From positions 479,413 through 543,412 of the forward strand of contig MU277678.1 in the NCBI GenBank assembly GCA_022385805.1: a stretch of DNA of 64,000 nucleotides. The letters run 5' to 3'. The notes under the pieces are model-generated. The model searched no databases and had not been told where the DNA came from. It saw only the letters and a program-made list of their open reading frames with translations. This document shows positions 53,481 through 64,000 of this stretch, one piece after another. Position numbers and translations under genes: made by a program. Source of the stretch: Pilatotrama ljubarskyi (taxonomy: Eukaryota; Basidiomycota; Agaricomycetes; Polyporales; Polyporaceae). Each line of letters starts with the position of its first letter. The first letter of the stretch is position 1.

Positions 53481-53960
53481 GGGGGATGGTGAGGGGAGGG
53501 TGTAGAGATGGACGAGGCGGCTGCTCCGACATGACCGGCGCCTCCGCGCGTACTGACAGGCACGCATCACGCAGAGGCGGCACAGCTATCCGCAGGCGCC
53601 CATATACGTATCGCCGTTGTCCAGCGCAAGCGCCCAACCGCCCTCACGCTCTCGACCTCTCTCGACACGTCGAATCCATATGCGGCCATGCTATTGCTGT
53701 CTGTGCGTCCGCATATGCCTTCCAAGCGAGTTGTGACTGGGATGCAGCAACGATCTCTTCGATGATGTCAACTTGCTGAGCTCCTGTTGAACGTGGATTG
53801 TGACTCGCGTGACTGACGCGTGGTCACGGCGTGTCACGAGCGTGCTCGCGTCTGGTGCGGCCAAAGAAAGCGTGCTCAGCGTCGGACGCGCAAGCCTCGC
53901 CTCCACTACATCTCCTCCGGGTGCTTGGTGCTTGTCTGTGCGCGTGCAGTGCCATGCACC
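53481..53960. promoter_or_regulatory. Shared promoter of the arrestin and ATG9 genes
   Basis: 480 bp between divergent starts. One ACGCGT box lies at about 53817. No coding stretch was found; an open frame running into ATG9 from 53820 is 5' UTR in another or the same frame and lacks a conserved sequence. Confidence 0.4.
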
Positions 53961-56900
53961 ATGTCTCATAATCCCAACTCCCGCTCCATGCACGGCTCCC
54001 AGTCCATCTTCCCCGGAGCAAGCAGCTCCCGCCCCTTCCTCAACATGCTCAACCCCATGGGCCGCACCTACCAGGGCTACATGCAGGCAAACCAGTCCGT
54101 CCTCGAAGAGGAGGAGGAAGATCAGGGCGCCACAAACGACGATCTCGAATCCGGTCAGCCCAGGCGCAGCTCTATCTTCCACTCCACCACGACAAACTCG
54201 CATGGCAAGCGCAAGGTCTCGTGGGGCGCAGACGCCTCCGAGATGAACGTCCTCCGGCCAAATATACGCCAGGCAGACCCTAAGGAGGGCGAGGAATCCT
54301 CTGATGACGAGGTTCCGCAGGACCTGATGATCGAGGCCTCCGCGCCCACCCCGCGTCGTCCAGCTTCCCCGCAGAGGAGTGCAAAGGGCAAGGAGAGGGA
54401 GGCCCGCAGGCAGCCCTTGCAGTCCGCGCGCAAGACGTCCAAACCCATACTCCCCACGAATACCACTGACACGCCCGTATCAATACCCCCGCGACCCTCA
54501 GAGATCAATACAGACCCCCTACCGCAGCACTCGGAACCACTGAACGAACCGCGCACGAAACCGATGCGTGGACTGGACGAACACGAGCGTGCGCTGTGGA
54601 ATTGGGTGAACGTCTACAACCTAGATGCGTTCCTGCAAGAGGCGTACTACTACTATGAGGGGAAGGGCATCTACAGTATAGCATTGTCCCGAGGCCTTAA
54701 TCTCCTGTCTGTGTTACCTGTTCTGTCGTCTGCTTGCAATATACTGATAGCTGTGAGTAGAACAGTCGGGTTCGTGATTGGCTTCTCGACCTTCCTCCTG
54801 GGCTGCGTGGACTACTCCCGTATACGACCCGACAAGGTTACGCGACTTTCTGAAGTTGTCGTGAAGAGATGTGTGTCGAGGTGAGTATTGATGCTGCGTT
54901 TCGGTAACGGTCGGCGGATGCATTGCATAGTCATCAAAGTCAGCGTGCGAGTTGAACAATGCGCCACGATGCTGTCGGACCTGCAGCTCTCAAGCAGTAT
55001 CTCTTGGTGGGAACGGCATCGGGCTTTACTACGCTCTGCGTGCAGATTTCCTGGTCGCGTTCCCCTTCTCACCCAGAATAAGTCGTTGCACTGTTCCTGA
55101 ACGCTGACGCCAAACCTGCCAGGTTCTCGGGCTTCACGCTTCTCTTCTTCATGCTGTTCACGGCCTTCTTCGCCTGGCAGCTCGTCTCGTACGTGCTGAG
55201 CATGATGCGCCTCGTCGACATGTATCGCTTCTACACCCACCTCCTCCACATCCCCGACGTACGCTCTCATGCCCTCTCTTTTGATCCACGTCGCTCACCC
55301 ACCGCTTTGCGCACGTATGCAGGAAGACATCCAGACCATCTCCTGGCCCGAAGTCGTGCGCCGCATCGGCGCGATCCGGGAGTCGAACCCGCTCACCGCG
55401 CTCTCCTCCAACGCGGCCGCGCACCAGTCCGTGACAGCGAAGCTCGACGCGCACGACATCGCGAACCGCATCATGCGCCAGGAGAACTACCTCATCGCGC
55501 TCTTCAACAAGGAGCTGCTCGACCTGCGCGTGCCGCTCCCCGATGCGCTTAAGCGCCTGCCGATACTCAGGGCGGCGGTGGAGGAGGAGGGGAAGGGGCG
55601 GCTGTTGACGAGGGCGCTGGAGTGGAACTTGAGGTTCTGTTTGATGGAGTATTTGTTCGATGAGAGTGGGAGAGTGCGGAAGGTGTTCTTGAAGAGCAAG
55701 AACAGGGCGGCCTTGATCGAAGGGTGAGCATTAAGCGTTGCTCTTGTGCTCAGTCGAATGACTAACGTATGCTCGCGGTGGAACGGTAGCCTGCGACGAC
55801 GGTTCATCTTCATGGGTATCCTCAACGCGATTTTCGCGCCCTTCATCGTGCTGTACCTCATCATGTATTCCTTTTTCCGCTACTTCGAGGTACATGGCTC
55901 GGCGCTCTCTTGCCTGTACCGAAGCTGATCCATCACTGGCTCCAGGAATACCACAAGAACCCGTCGAACATCGGCGGCCGTGCCTACACGCCATACGCGC
56001 AGTGGAAGTTCCGCGAGTTCAACGAGCTTCCGCACCTCTTCAAGCGGCGGCTCAACGAGTCGTACCCCTCAGCGACAATGTACATCGGCCAGTTCCCTAA
56101 TGAGAAGGTAACATTGATTGTCAGGTACGCCTTGCGTTCTCCTCTTCGTCTGGACCACGACCGCTGACCGCTCGCTTAGGTTCGTGGCGTTCATCGCCGG
56201 GTCCTTCGCCGCGGTCCTCCTCCTCGCCTCCGTCGTCGACCCTGACCTCTTCCTCCACTTCGAGATCACCCCACACCGCACCGTTCTCTTCTACCTCACC
56301 GTCTTCGGTTCCCTGCTCGCCGTCGCGCGGGGCATGATCCCCGAGGAGAACCGCGTGTTCGACCCAGAGCTGCTCATGAGCGAGGTCGTGCAGTACACGC
56401 ACTACCTCCCGGACGAGTGGAAGGGCGTGCTGCACTCGAAGAAGGTGCACGCCGAGTTTGGGACGCTCTTCCAGATGAAGGTGGTCATCTTCGCGCAAGA
56501 GCTGCTCTCTGTGCTCTTGACGCCGTTCGTGTTGTGGTACTCGCTCCCGCCGTGCGCGCCAGCCATCGTTGACTTCTTCAGGGAGTTCACGGTCCATGTG
56601 GACGGGCTGGGGTATGTGTGCTCGTTTGCGGTGTTCGACTTCCAGAGGCACGGGAACATCAAGGTATGTCTTCAAGTTCCCTATCAGCTCCGCGACGAGC
56701 TCACCCATGCATGCCTCGCGGACAGTTCGGTGCGCCAACCCAGGTCAACGATGAGCGCTGGATGTCCAAAGAGGGCAAGATGGAGAAGAGCTTCCTCAGC
56801 TTCAAGGTATGTCCATTCTCCACTTTTCTTCATTCCTAGCTTCTAATATTCAACCTCCCGTCCTGTGCAGGCCGCCCACCCAGACTGGACCCCGAACGAC

Positions 56901-57527
56901 CCCTCCGGCTCTCTCTACCTCAGCCGCATGGCCGACCTCAGCGCCGCGCATCCCATCGGCCTCGGCCGGCGCCGCCTCCTCCAGCGCGGGCCCTACCTCT
57001 CGCCCGCCCCCGAGCTCGAGTCGACCGTGCAACTCCACGCTCCCGGCGACAGAGCACGCGACTACGACCGCGCCCTGCGGCAGAGCCAGACCGTGCGCCG
57101 GCGCGGCATGGGTGCGAGCATGGCGGGGAGCGTGTTGCACCCCGCGCAGCTCGGGCAGATGGGCCAAAGCAGCCGCCCCGCAGACTCGATGCTCCAGTCG
57201 ACGGCGGGCGGTGGCGGCGCGATGGCGCAGACCGCGGTGCTGGGCGACTCGCAGGGGAGCGTGATGCCCCCGAGCGGTGCCGCAGGAGGGAGCGTCGCGG
57301 ATTCGGTCATTCCCGAGGAGGATTTGGGTGCGGACGGTGGTGTCGGGAGCACGCTGGGTGAGTCGTACGTGGATGGACGGAAGCCTCGCTCGACGGTGGG
57401 TCAGTCGCAGCAGGAGGACGAGGAAGAGGAGCTCGAGGACGGCGGCGTGCTTGGGTTGCTTGCGCAAATCTACGGGACTGGTGCTAACCTGAAGGGACGC
57501 GGACGAGGGCCGCCTCGTGCGATATGA
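53961..57527 (+). CDS. ATG9: Autophagy-related protein 9 (lipid scramblase)
   Basis: Multispanning membrane protein that supplies lipid and membrane to the growing autophagosome. I chose the start at 53961 (CACCATGTC context), which gives [20 protein letters not shown] cytosolic, Ser/Pro/acidic N-terminus of about 200 residues precedes the conserved core: [20 protein letters not shown] with [20 protein letters not shown], then [162 protein letters not shown]. The C-terminus has [21 protein letters not shown], then a low-complexity acidic tail. Ends [10 protein letters not shown]. About eight introns. Confidence 0.95.
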
Positions 57528-57809
57528 TACGGATCACGACCTCTCACGCGCATTTCTGCTTTACTCGTCGTGTCATGAGCTGTGGACAACGATGCTCGGA
57601 TAGTCGAGCCACGGTTGTACTCGTGTATGTGTCACCTAATGTCCGTCTGCTTGAATATACAGGTAGATATTAAGTATGTAGCGCCGATAAGGAAAAGCCT
57701 CTCCCGATCCTGTGAGTAGACGGGACTGGCCCATATTAATCCCAATCCATTAGCGAGGCCATAGCGTACGTCTATGCAGTCCGTCCGTGTCGCCCCGAGG
57801 CGAGCGTGC
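57528..57809. other. Convergent 3' flank between ATG9 and IML2
   Basis: 282 bp with no open frame or repeat of interest. Confidence 0.4.
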
Positions 57810-60631
57810 TCAGGGCGCGATGCCCAGCATCTCCTTCTTCGATGCGATTTCGTCCTTGAGCATTGCGATCCTGCTGTCCAAGCGCGAAGACAGGTCGACC
57901 TGCTGTGTCGCAAGCGACAAGGCCTTGTCCAGCTTGTCGACCGCGCCCTTGAGGACGCGTGCCCACTCCTCCGTATCCGCGCCGAGCCCGACCATCGTGC
58001 TCGACGAGGAACGCGCCTCCATCTCCTTCAGGTCGAGCACGGCATGCTCGAACCATGTGACACCGCCCACCCAGGTGCTCACCTTGACGGTCGAGTGCCG
58101 CACTTCGGCATCCTCCAGGAAAGCGCGGGAACCAGCGTAGTCGCCTGCTGTGCGGTGGACGATGCCCAGCAGCAGCGAGCGGATGGCCAGCTCGTCCGGG
58201 GTGTCTGCGACGTTCTGCGCCTCGGCAGGCTCCGTCGAAGGGACGTGCTCTTTGAGGAGCGCTGTCTTGATAGTCGGGGGCGGGTTCAAGCAGGTGGCCC
58301 AGTCTTTGAGATGTGCAACGGCAGCCTCCTTGGTGATGCGTGCATGTGTGTTCCAGACTAGCATCCATGTGAGCCAGTATGTCAGAGGTACAGTCAAATA
58401 CAACTTACAGATACCAAGCTCTGTAGCAAATCCATCATGCATGGTTAGTGAAGTCCTGTGAGATGGTCTACCTACGCACCTTCTGCTGGACTGATCTTCA
58501 CCGCATGCGCATAGTTGTCCTCAGATCCAGTTAGAGCGGCCTGCTTCTCCTTGTAGAACGCCACTGAACATGCCATTGATCAGAACTCGCGCATGTCAGG
58601 CCTGAATGTGGGACGCACATTTCTTCTTGATGAAGACTTCAGTGGGCAGATCCTTGCCACCGATCTTCTTCTTCTCAATGAGCTCTGGAATATGGTCAAG
58701 CAGCTTTTGTGCCTTCTCGTAGTTCTTCAGGGAGATGTGGCAGCCAGCAGCTATGAAGTAATATGTAGCGTGACTCCTGCGAGGAGAAAAAGGGAATCAG
58801 CGGATCTGGGTAACGGAATTTGACTACACTGGTCTGACCAGCTGTTGATCTCTGTCACACGGATGAACGCGTCGGCAGCCTCTTGGTAACGCCTTTGAGA
58901 CAAGAGCGTCCATGCGAGTTCAAAGATTAGCTTGGTATAGAAAGTCAGGCAACGGATTACCGCTAAGACATGGCCGTTGCTCACCAGACCATCCGCTTGT
59001 GCGAACGTATGCGGCCGACCGGGCTTCAAACCCTCCTGCAAGACGTTAATCGCACCATCGGGGTCATACGACATGCGAAGAATTTTCGCCTGCGGATGCA
59101 GACCAGTCGTTAGAGGCCAGGGGGTATTGGCTCATCTTCCAGAGCTACTCACCCGGTTCAAAATCCAGAGCGAGCCCGTGGGATACCGGGACTCCAACCT
59201 AATCGAAGCTGTGAGCATCGCGGAGACGGACCAATGGGAGGATGCGAACTTGTCGACAATTGCCCGATACTGCTTGATTATGTGCGCCTCGTTTGCTTGA
59301 TACCCGGACAGCAAGAGGACAACGCCATAGTAGGTCATTAGTGACAACCTGTGGACACGCATGAAATCAGGTCCATTCAAATATTAAGTTGGCTTGAGGG
59401 ACGGTGCGCAGCATACCCTGCGAATACAGCATGCACATCGGTCTTGGCGGCTGACACGGCCAGTGCTTGTAGTGCAAGTTTCCTGTCGTGGTTGAACCCA
59501 AGGAACCCGACCACGCCCCTGGACAACCAATGAGATGAACGAGTTCGAGATCACGAAGTCATTTGAGTTTACATACCGTATCTTTGCAGGGAGCAAGGAG
59601 AACACGAGGTTGAAAAGTCTACAGGACTCTCAGGAGTAAGGGAAGACCGAGCCCGACGAGGTTGAGAGTAAACCCACCCGTATCCTAGTTGGTCTCATGA
59701 GCGACGGCAATCTCACCAGGTGCGTAAATGGCCTACCAAAAGCGGTCCCGGACAGAATGAGCTCATCTATAGAGCCTTCCTCCGCGACTATCGGAGCCTG
59801 AGGGGTAGTCGGTGCGCTCAAAGCAGCGCCTGTAAAGCGGCTGAAGAAGCCGGATTTGGCGGGCTTGAGAGCGGTCGGTTGTGAGCTTGAGCCGGAGGCT
59901 TCCGACCGGATGCTTGCAGCGCGAGAATTAGCGGTGGACGCGGCCGGTGTCGCGTAGTTCTGAAGGCCGTTGGGATACACAGTCTTATACAACCTGCAGA
60001 AGAGGGTGTCAAACTCTACTGATCACGTTCGGCATGGAACGTGCGCACTTGGAGAATTTGGAATGAGCGCTGCAAGATTCTTGTCAATGCTTAGATGTTG
60101 CTATGTGTGACTATGTGCGCACCTATTCATAGCATACAGGCACTGCAAATAACCCATATACGACTCGCTGGAACACGCAGAAGGATGAGCGGCGTCGGAC
60201 AGCGAACTCAGCGGCGCGACTTACCTGAGGGCGTGGGTGAGCCCAAGAAGAATCACGGCATCCGAGTGGAGGAGTTCCCATTCTGTTCCCGGAGGAAACT
60301 GGGTGGTCTTGTCGGACGACTTTGCCAGCTTCAGCTGCTTCTTTGCGCCAGCCTCCGCGAGAGCAAGGAGACGAGAAGCCTCGGTCATCAGACCCGTCTA
60401 CGGAGATTGCGGGAGACGTAAGATGAGATGTTATCAGACAATAGACGTGCATACCTCCATTCCGAGGGCGGCCTCGAGAAAAGCGCATACACCGAGACCG
60501 AGGGAGTGGAAGGGCGAAACGCCGTTGGCGAAGGTCTCGCGGGCTTTCTCGAGCTCGTTGGCAAACAGCCAATCGAAACCAGTAGTGGCGGCGCGCAACT
60601 GCGCCGCCGTGTCCTGCGGAGAAGCAGCCAT
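57810..60631 (-). CDS. IML2: IML2/TTC39-family protein
   Basis: TPR-like helical protein of the TTC39 family; yeast Iml2 is linked to mitochondria and lipid-droplet homeostasis. The start at 60631 gives [20 protein letters not shown], then [20 protein letters not shown] and [19 protein letters not shown], which are the family's N-terminal repeat. Further exons give [100 protein letters not shown] and [21 protein letters not shown] serine/alanine-rich insert around 59815-59990 separates repeats. The last exon (57810-58440) is a long helical domain ending KKEMLGIAP. At least ten introns. Divergent from the EH-domain gene by 252 bp. A start nine codons upstream is possible but has poorer fit. 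Confidence 0.8.
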
Positions 60632-60883
60632 GGCGTAGTCGTGGTCAGAGACAAGGAACGGAGGCGTCAGAGAGCGGAGCGCATCAGACGACGATGGATG
60701 AAGGAGAAACCCCGCCACCGACGTCGGCGCCTTGAGCCTGGCGCGTCGGACCGTCGGCGGCGGCGCGGCGGGCGTTGCCGAGGCGTTCTCCCGTGGCCGG
60801 ATTTGGACGAGCGCGCTGCTGCTGCTCTCCTGCGACTCCGAGTCGGCGCAGACACACGCCCTCTCCTTCTACCTTCTCCAGTC

Positions 60884-62578
60884 ATGGCCTCTTCTGCAGT
60901 CAAGGCCAGGATCAGCGCGTTCGAGGCCATGCAAGCCTCGAATCCCGCCGCCGTCTCAAAGTCGCCGCCAAACCTCCTTGAAAGTCCCATCTCTCCCGGC
61001 GCAACCTCCATCTCTCCCATGGTCCCTTCCCCCTCTGCTACACCCATGAAGCCGACCGGACCCTCGCCTTCTCCATCTCCGCCAAATTTAGGCCGGAAAA
61101 CATCCCTAATTGATCTCAAGGAATGGGTCGTGCCCGACGGGCCTCTCCCATACGTACCGAGGCAGAAGCCGCCCGTTGCGCGCAAAGCACCCCCACCGCC
61201 TGCCGCTGCTAAGCCCTCGGGGAGGCACGTCTCGGACTCCGCTGTTGGCAGGATTCCCACTCCCCTCATTCAGCTCGAGTCCCCGCCCAAGTCTCGCCCT
61301 GCGCCTCCGCTTCCACCGCGCAAACCATCCTATTCATCACTTAAGTCGGTCTCGGCTTCAAACTCATCCTCTTCATCCTTGCCCCGCAGTCCCAGCCAAC
61401 CCACTCCGCCCACATCTGCGCCTTCTAGGTCTGACTCGCTTACGGTAGACCATACATACCCACCATTGTCCAAACTGGGCATCGCAGTACCTTCCCGCCA
61501 CGCACCCGCTTCCTCGATATCCTCCTTCCATTCGGTCTCCTTGTCCTCCGATGGAGGCACTGATCCAGCCACCCCCGGATCCCTCTCAAACCATGTCGCC
61601 ACGTACCCGGTGGATCATGAGGACGAGCAGTGCAGCATTCGCGAGCCAGACGCTGTCAGTCTTGACGAGTCGTTCGAGAATCTCTCTGTCACCTCTGCAG
61701 TAAGCCCTTCTGTGTCTTCCGTCTCCCATGACTGGGAGGTGTATGCTACCAAACGTGCCCCGGAACCTCCCAAGCTGCCGCAGCGCCCGTCCAAACCCCC
61801 ATCTCACCCTGCTTCTCCCCGCCACTCGCCCCTTCTCGCACCAAAACGAGACGGCCCTCCACCTCCGCCCCCACCCCGCTCACGTCCCCCATCCTCCCGC
61901 AACTCCCTTGCCTCCACTTCCGCAGCCTCCATCTCCGATCGCTCTTCCATCCTCAGCATCGCGACGTCTCGCACGAGTGTCAGCACACGGAGCACGACCA
62001 CGCCGAAACCAAAAGCCGCGCAGCTCGCCCGACCGACACCCGTTCCGCCTGCTGCGCGCAGGCGCTACGAAGCCGTGTTCAATGGAAATGTCATAGCTAA
62101 GCGGCAGGTAGAACGCGCAAAGTCCCCTCCGTCTTCGCGGAAGCCGCGACAGGCGGCAGGATGGCGTGGTTTGTCGGTCGATCTCATCACCAATCCGGAG
62201 GAGGTTGCGAGCGCCCCGTCGCGCTCTGGCTCGGTCGACGAAGTCGTCAGCGCGGAGGAGCGACTGGACGGTGCGGTGGTCCGCGCGATATGGAGGTTGT
62301 CGCGGCTGAAGAGGGAGACGCTGCGCGTCATATGGTCAGTCCATGTTCCGCCCCATGCCTTGCCTCATGTTCTGCGGTGCTGAGACGAGACCTCCTTTGT
62401 GCGTAGGACGGAATGCGACCCGGCGGGCACGGGTTCACTGGACAGAGAGGCGTTCGTGAAGGGCATGTGGCGAATTGACGAGGAGCTGCGTAAAGCGCAG
62501 ATGCACCAGCATCTCTCGCCGCGGATGTACGTCAAGCAACCGAAGCCGACGCATCCTCCTAGGCCGATCTTACGATAA
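60884..62578 (+). CDS. EH-domain protein, Irs4/Tax4-like
   Basis: Protein of roughly 540 residues with a long disordered region and a C-terminal EH domain. It starts MASSAVKARISAFEAMQASN at 60884. Most of it is rich in proline, serine and lysine, with several PPxPP-type tracts ([24 protein letters not shown]), likely SH3 ligands. From about 62270, VVRAIWRLSRLKRETLRVIW, then after one intron with GTCAGT donor (around 62336-62406) TECDPAGTGSLDREAFVKGM and WRIDEELRKAQ, which together match the second half of an EH domain; this domain arrangement is that of yeast Irs4/Tax4, which act in phosphoinositide control. The first half of the EH domain is less clear. Ends PPRPILR at 62578. A longer in-frame upstream extension back to 60428 overlaps the IML2 gene and is not expected to be translated. 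Confidence 0.6.
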
Positions 62579-63063
62579 CCGCAGCGCCGTTCGAGCTCCT
62601 GCCGTACTCTTCACGCGAATGCTCGCGTCGGTTGCCGCTTGGACTGGATTGAGGTTGGCTGGACTGTATCATCACAAGTACTTTCGTTGAGGTTACGTCG
62701 ATACTACGCTCTTTTTCTGTCGCTCGAAGATCTCACGTAGAACCTAATGCTATACCCCCTCGTCGCGCTGTGCTATATGGTGCTTTCACGACGGCTGTTG
62801 AGTGAACTTGGCAGAGGAAGCGGCAAGGAAGCGGACATGCATGCACGTCGCCAGTTGTTGCGCGTCCCGGTGCGGGTGGTCTGACGCACGCGCGCGGCGC
62901 GCGAGCTCAAGTAGACGGTCATGACCATGCGCAGACGGGAAGCACAAGCTCAAGCCTGCACCAGTATCACCAGCCACATCCTCCCCTGAGCTCTTCCGCT
63001 CACCTCATCCGCTCGCAGTGCCTCTGAACTAGAGCACCGAATCACAAACTACGACCGCACAAT
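62579..63063. other. Tandem gap between EH-domain gene and dephospho-CoA kinase
   Basis: 485 bp with no open frame that I can support. It must contain the 3' end of the EH gene and the promoter of the kinase. Confidence 0.4.
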
Positions 63064-63952
63064 ATGCTAGGTATGTCTCCTAGGCGTTGTACCTTCCGCA
63101 GCCGTGCCTCGCGGGCAAGACGTTGACCAAACCACTCGCACCCACAGTTATCGGCCTCACAGGCGGGATCGCCACCGGAAAGTCCACCGTATCCTCTCTC
63201 CTGCGCGCACACGGCCTGCCTATCGTTGACGCAGACGTACTCGCGCGCAAAGTCGTCGAGCCCGGCACGCCCGCGCTCGCTCAGATCGCGCATGTGTTCG
63301 GGTCCGACGTCCTCCGCGCGGACGGCACGCTCGACCGCGCGCGACTCGGCGCCATCGTCTTCGTGGACGAGGAAAAGCGGCGGAAGCTTAACGCGATCGT
63401 GCACCCCGCCGTGCGCCGGGAGATGTTCTGGAGCGTGCTGAGGTGTTGGTGGCAGGGCGAGCGCGTGTGCATCCTCGACGTGCCCCTCCTCATCGAAGGT
63501 GGGCTGTGGAAATGGGTCGCGAAGGTGGTCGTCGTGTATTGGTGAGTCCTCTGCTTGTCTGTGAACTAGGAACCCCACGGCCGCTCTCTACACTGGGGCT
63601 TACGCGTCCCACTCGCCCCTCCTGCAGTTCTGCCGAAATCCAACTGCAGCGGCTCATGAAGCGCGACAACTCGTCCAGAGCGGACGCATCCTCCAGACTG
63701 AACGCCCAGCTGCCTATCACGGAGAAGGTCCAGTACGCCGATATCGTCATCGACAATTCGGGCTCGCTGCAGGACCTCGAGCGCCAGGTGGACCAGCTCG
63801 TCCAGAGACTCCTGAAGGACGCAGGCTGGTCGTGGCGGATCAGCTGGCTCTTCCCGCCGTGGGGCGTTGCGTCTGCAATCTGGACGCTGAGCTGGAGGGC
63901 GTTGCGCCGCTCGCGAAAGTCAGGCTCCCGCAAAAGGTCTAGTAGACGTTGA
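63064..63952 (+). CDS. CAB5: Dephospho-CoA kinase
   Basis: Last step of coenzyme A synthesis: phosphorylation of dephospho-CoA at the 3'-hydroxyl. The start at 63064 gives a 7-nt first exon (ATGCTAG) followed by an intron GTATGT..CCACAG and then VIGLTGGIATGKSTVSSLL, the P-loop. Next are DADVLARKVVEPGTPAL, the CoaE block LGAIVFVDEEKRRKLNAIVHPAVR and the lid-region ILDVPLLIEGGLWKW. After a second intron come QLQRLMKRDNSSRADASSRL and ADIVIDNSGSLQDLERQVDQL, then a hydrophobic C-terminal segment (SWLFPPWGVASAIWTLSW), typical of membrane-attached fungal Cab5. The stop is at 63950-63952. All catalytic blocks are present. Confidence 0.92.
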
Positions 63953-64000
63953 GCCATCTCGCCTCGTTCCTACTCGTCTTGTCCTGTACCATTTGCGGAT

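Noticed and set aside
60428..60883. In-frame upstream extension of the EH-domain protein
   Set aside because: It overlaps the IML2 coding exons on the other strand and its translation is arginine-rich antisense sequence. The ATG at 60884 begins the part that looks like a real protein.

Overview
The window is nuclear DNA of a basidiomycete fungus, most likely an Agaricomycete of the Polyporales kind (the order is inferred, not shown). Genes are densely packed and broken by many introns of about 45-70 nt with GT..AG ends and CTRAY-like branch points. The proteins are typical fungal housekeeping types. I recognise 24 protein-coding genes and see no transposon, rRNA or tRNA gene, or CRISPR array.

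Layout, left to right (strand): OPT oligopeptide transporter, cut by the left edge (+); CreC/WDR20-like WD40 protein (-); branched-chain ketoacid dehydrogenase E1 beta (+); an orphan F-box protein (+); heat shock factor A (-); an unrecognised 430-residue membrane-anchored protein (+); a POT1 telomere protein (-); TAP42/IGBP1 (+); Ypt6/Rab6 (-); methylenetetrahydrofolate reductase (+); Kex2-type protease (+); MCM7 (-); DNMT1-type cytosine methyltransferase (+); Ecm15-like thiamine-binding protein (-); ARMC8/Gid5 (+); pyruvate dehydrogenase E1 alpha (+); Coa1 (-); COG6 (+); heat shock factor B (+); arrestin-domain protein (-); Atg9 (+); IML2/TTC39 (-); an EH-domain Irs4-like protein (+); dephospho-CoA kinase (+).

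The genes do not form one pathway. Every one of the nine minus-strand genes is head-to-head with a plus-strand gene across a 148-595 bp shared promoter. Two of these shared promoters (POT1/TAP42 and MCM7/DNMT1) carry ACGCGT boxes, the MBF-type cell-cycle element, which suggests S-phase expression.

Most worth a second look: (1) the catalytic half of the DNMT1 gene is strongly depleted of CpG, as if the methyltransferase gene were itself a methylation target; (2) POT1 carries a tandem duplication of an OB-fold exon unit plus an extra N-terminal domain; (3) the Ecm15-like gene needs a 5-nt micro-exon; (4) two heat shock factor paralogues share intron positions and C-terminal modules; (5) the arrestin protein has six copies of a short charged helical motif in a proline-rich tail. 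Gene ends come from start and stop codons. Internal splice sites were read by eye and are given only where they matter.
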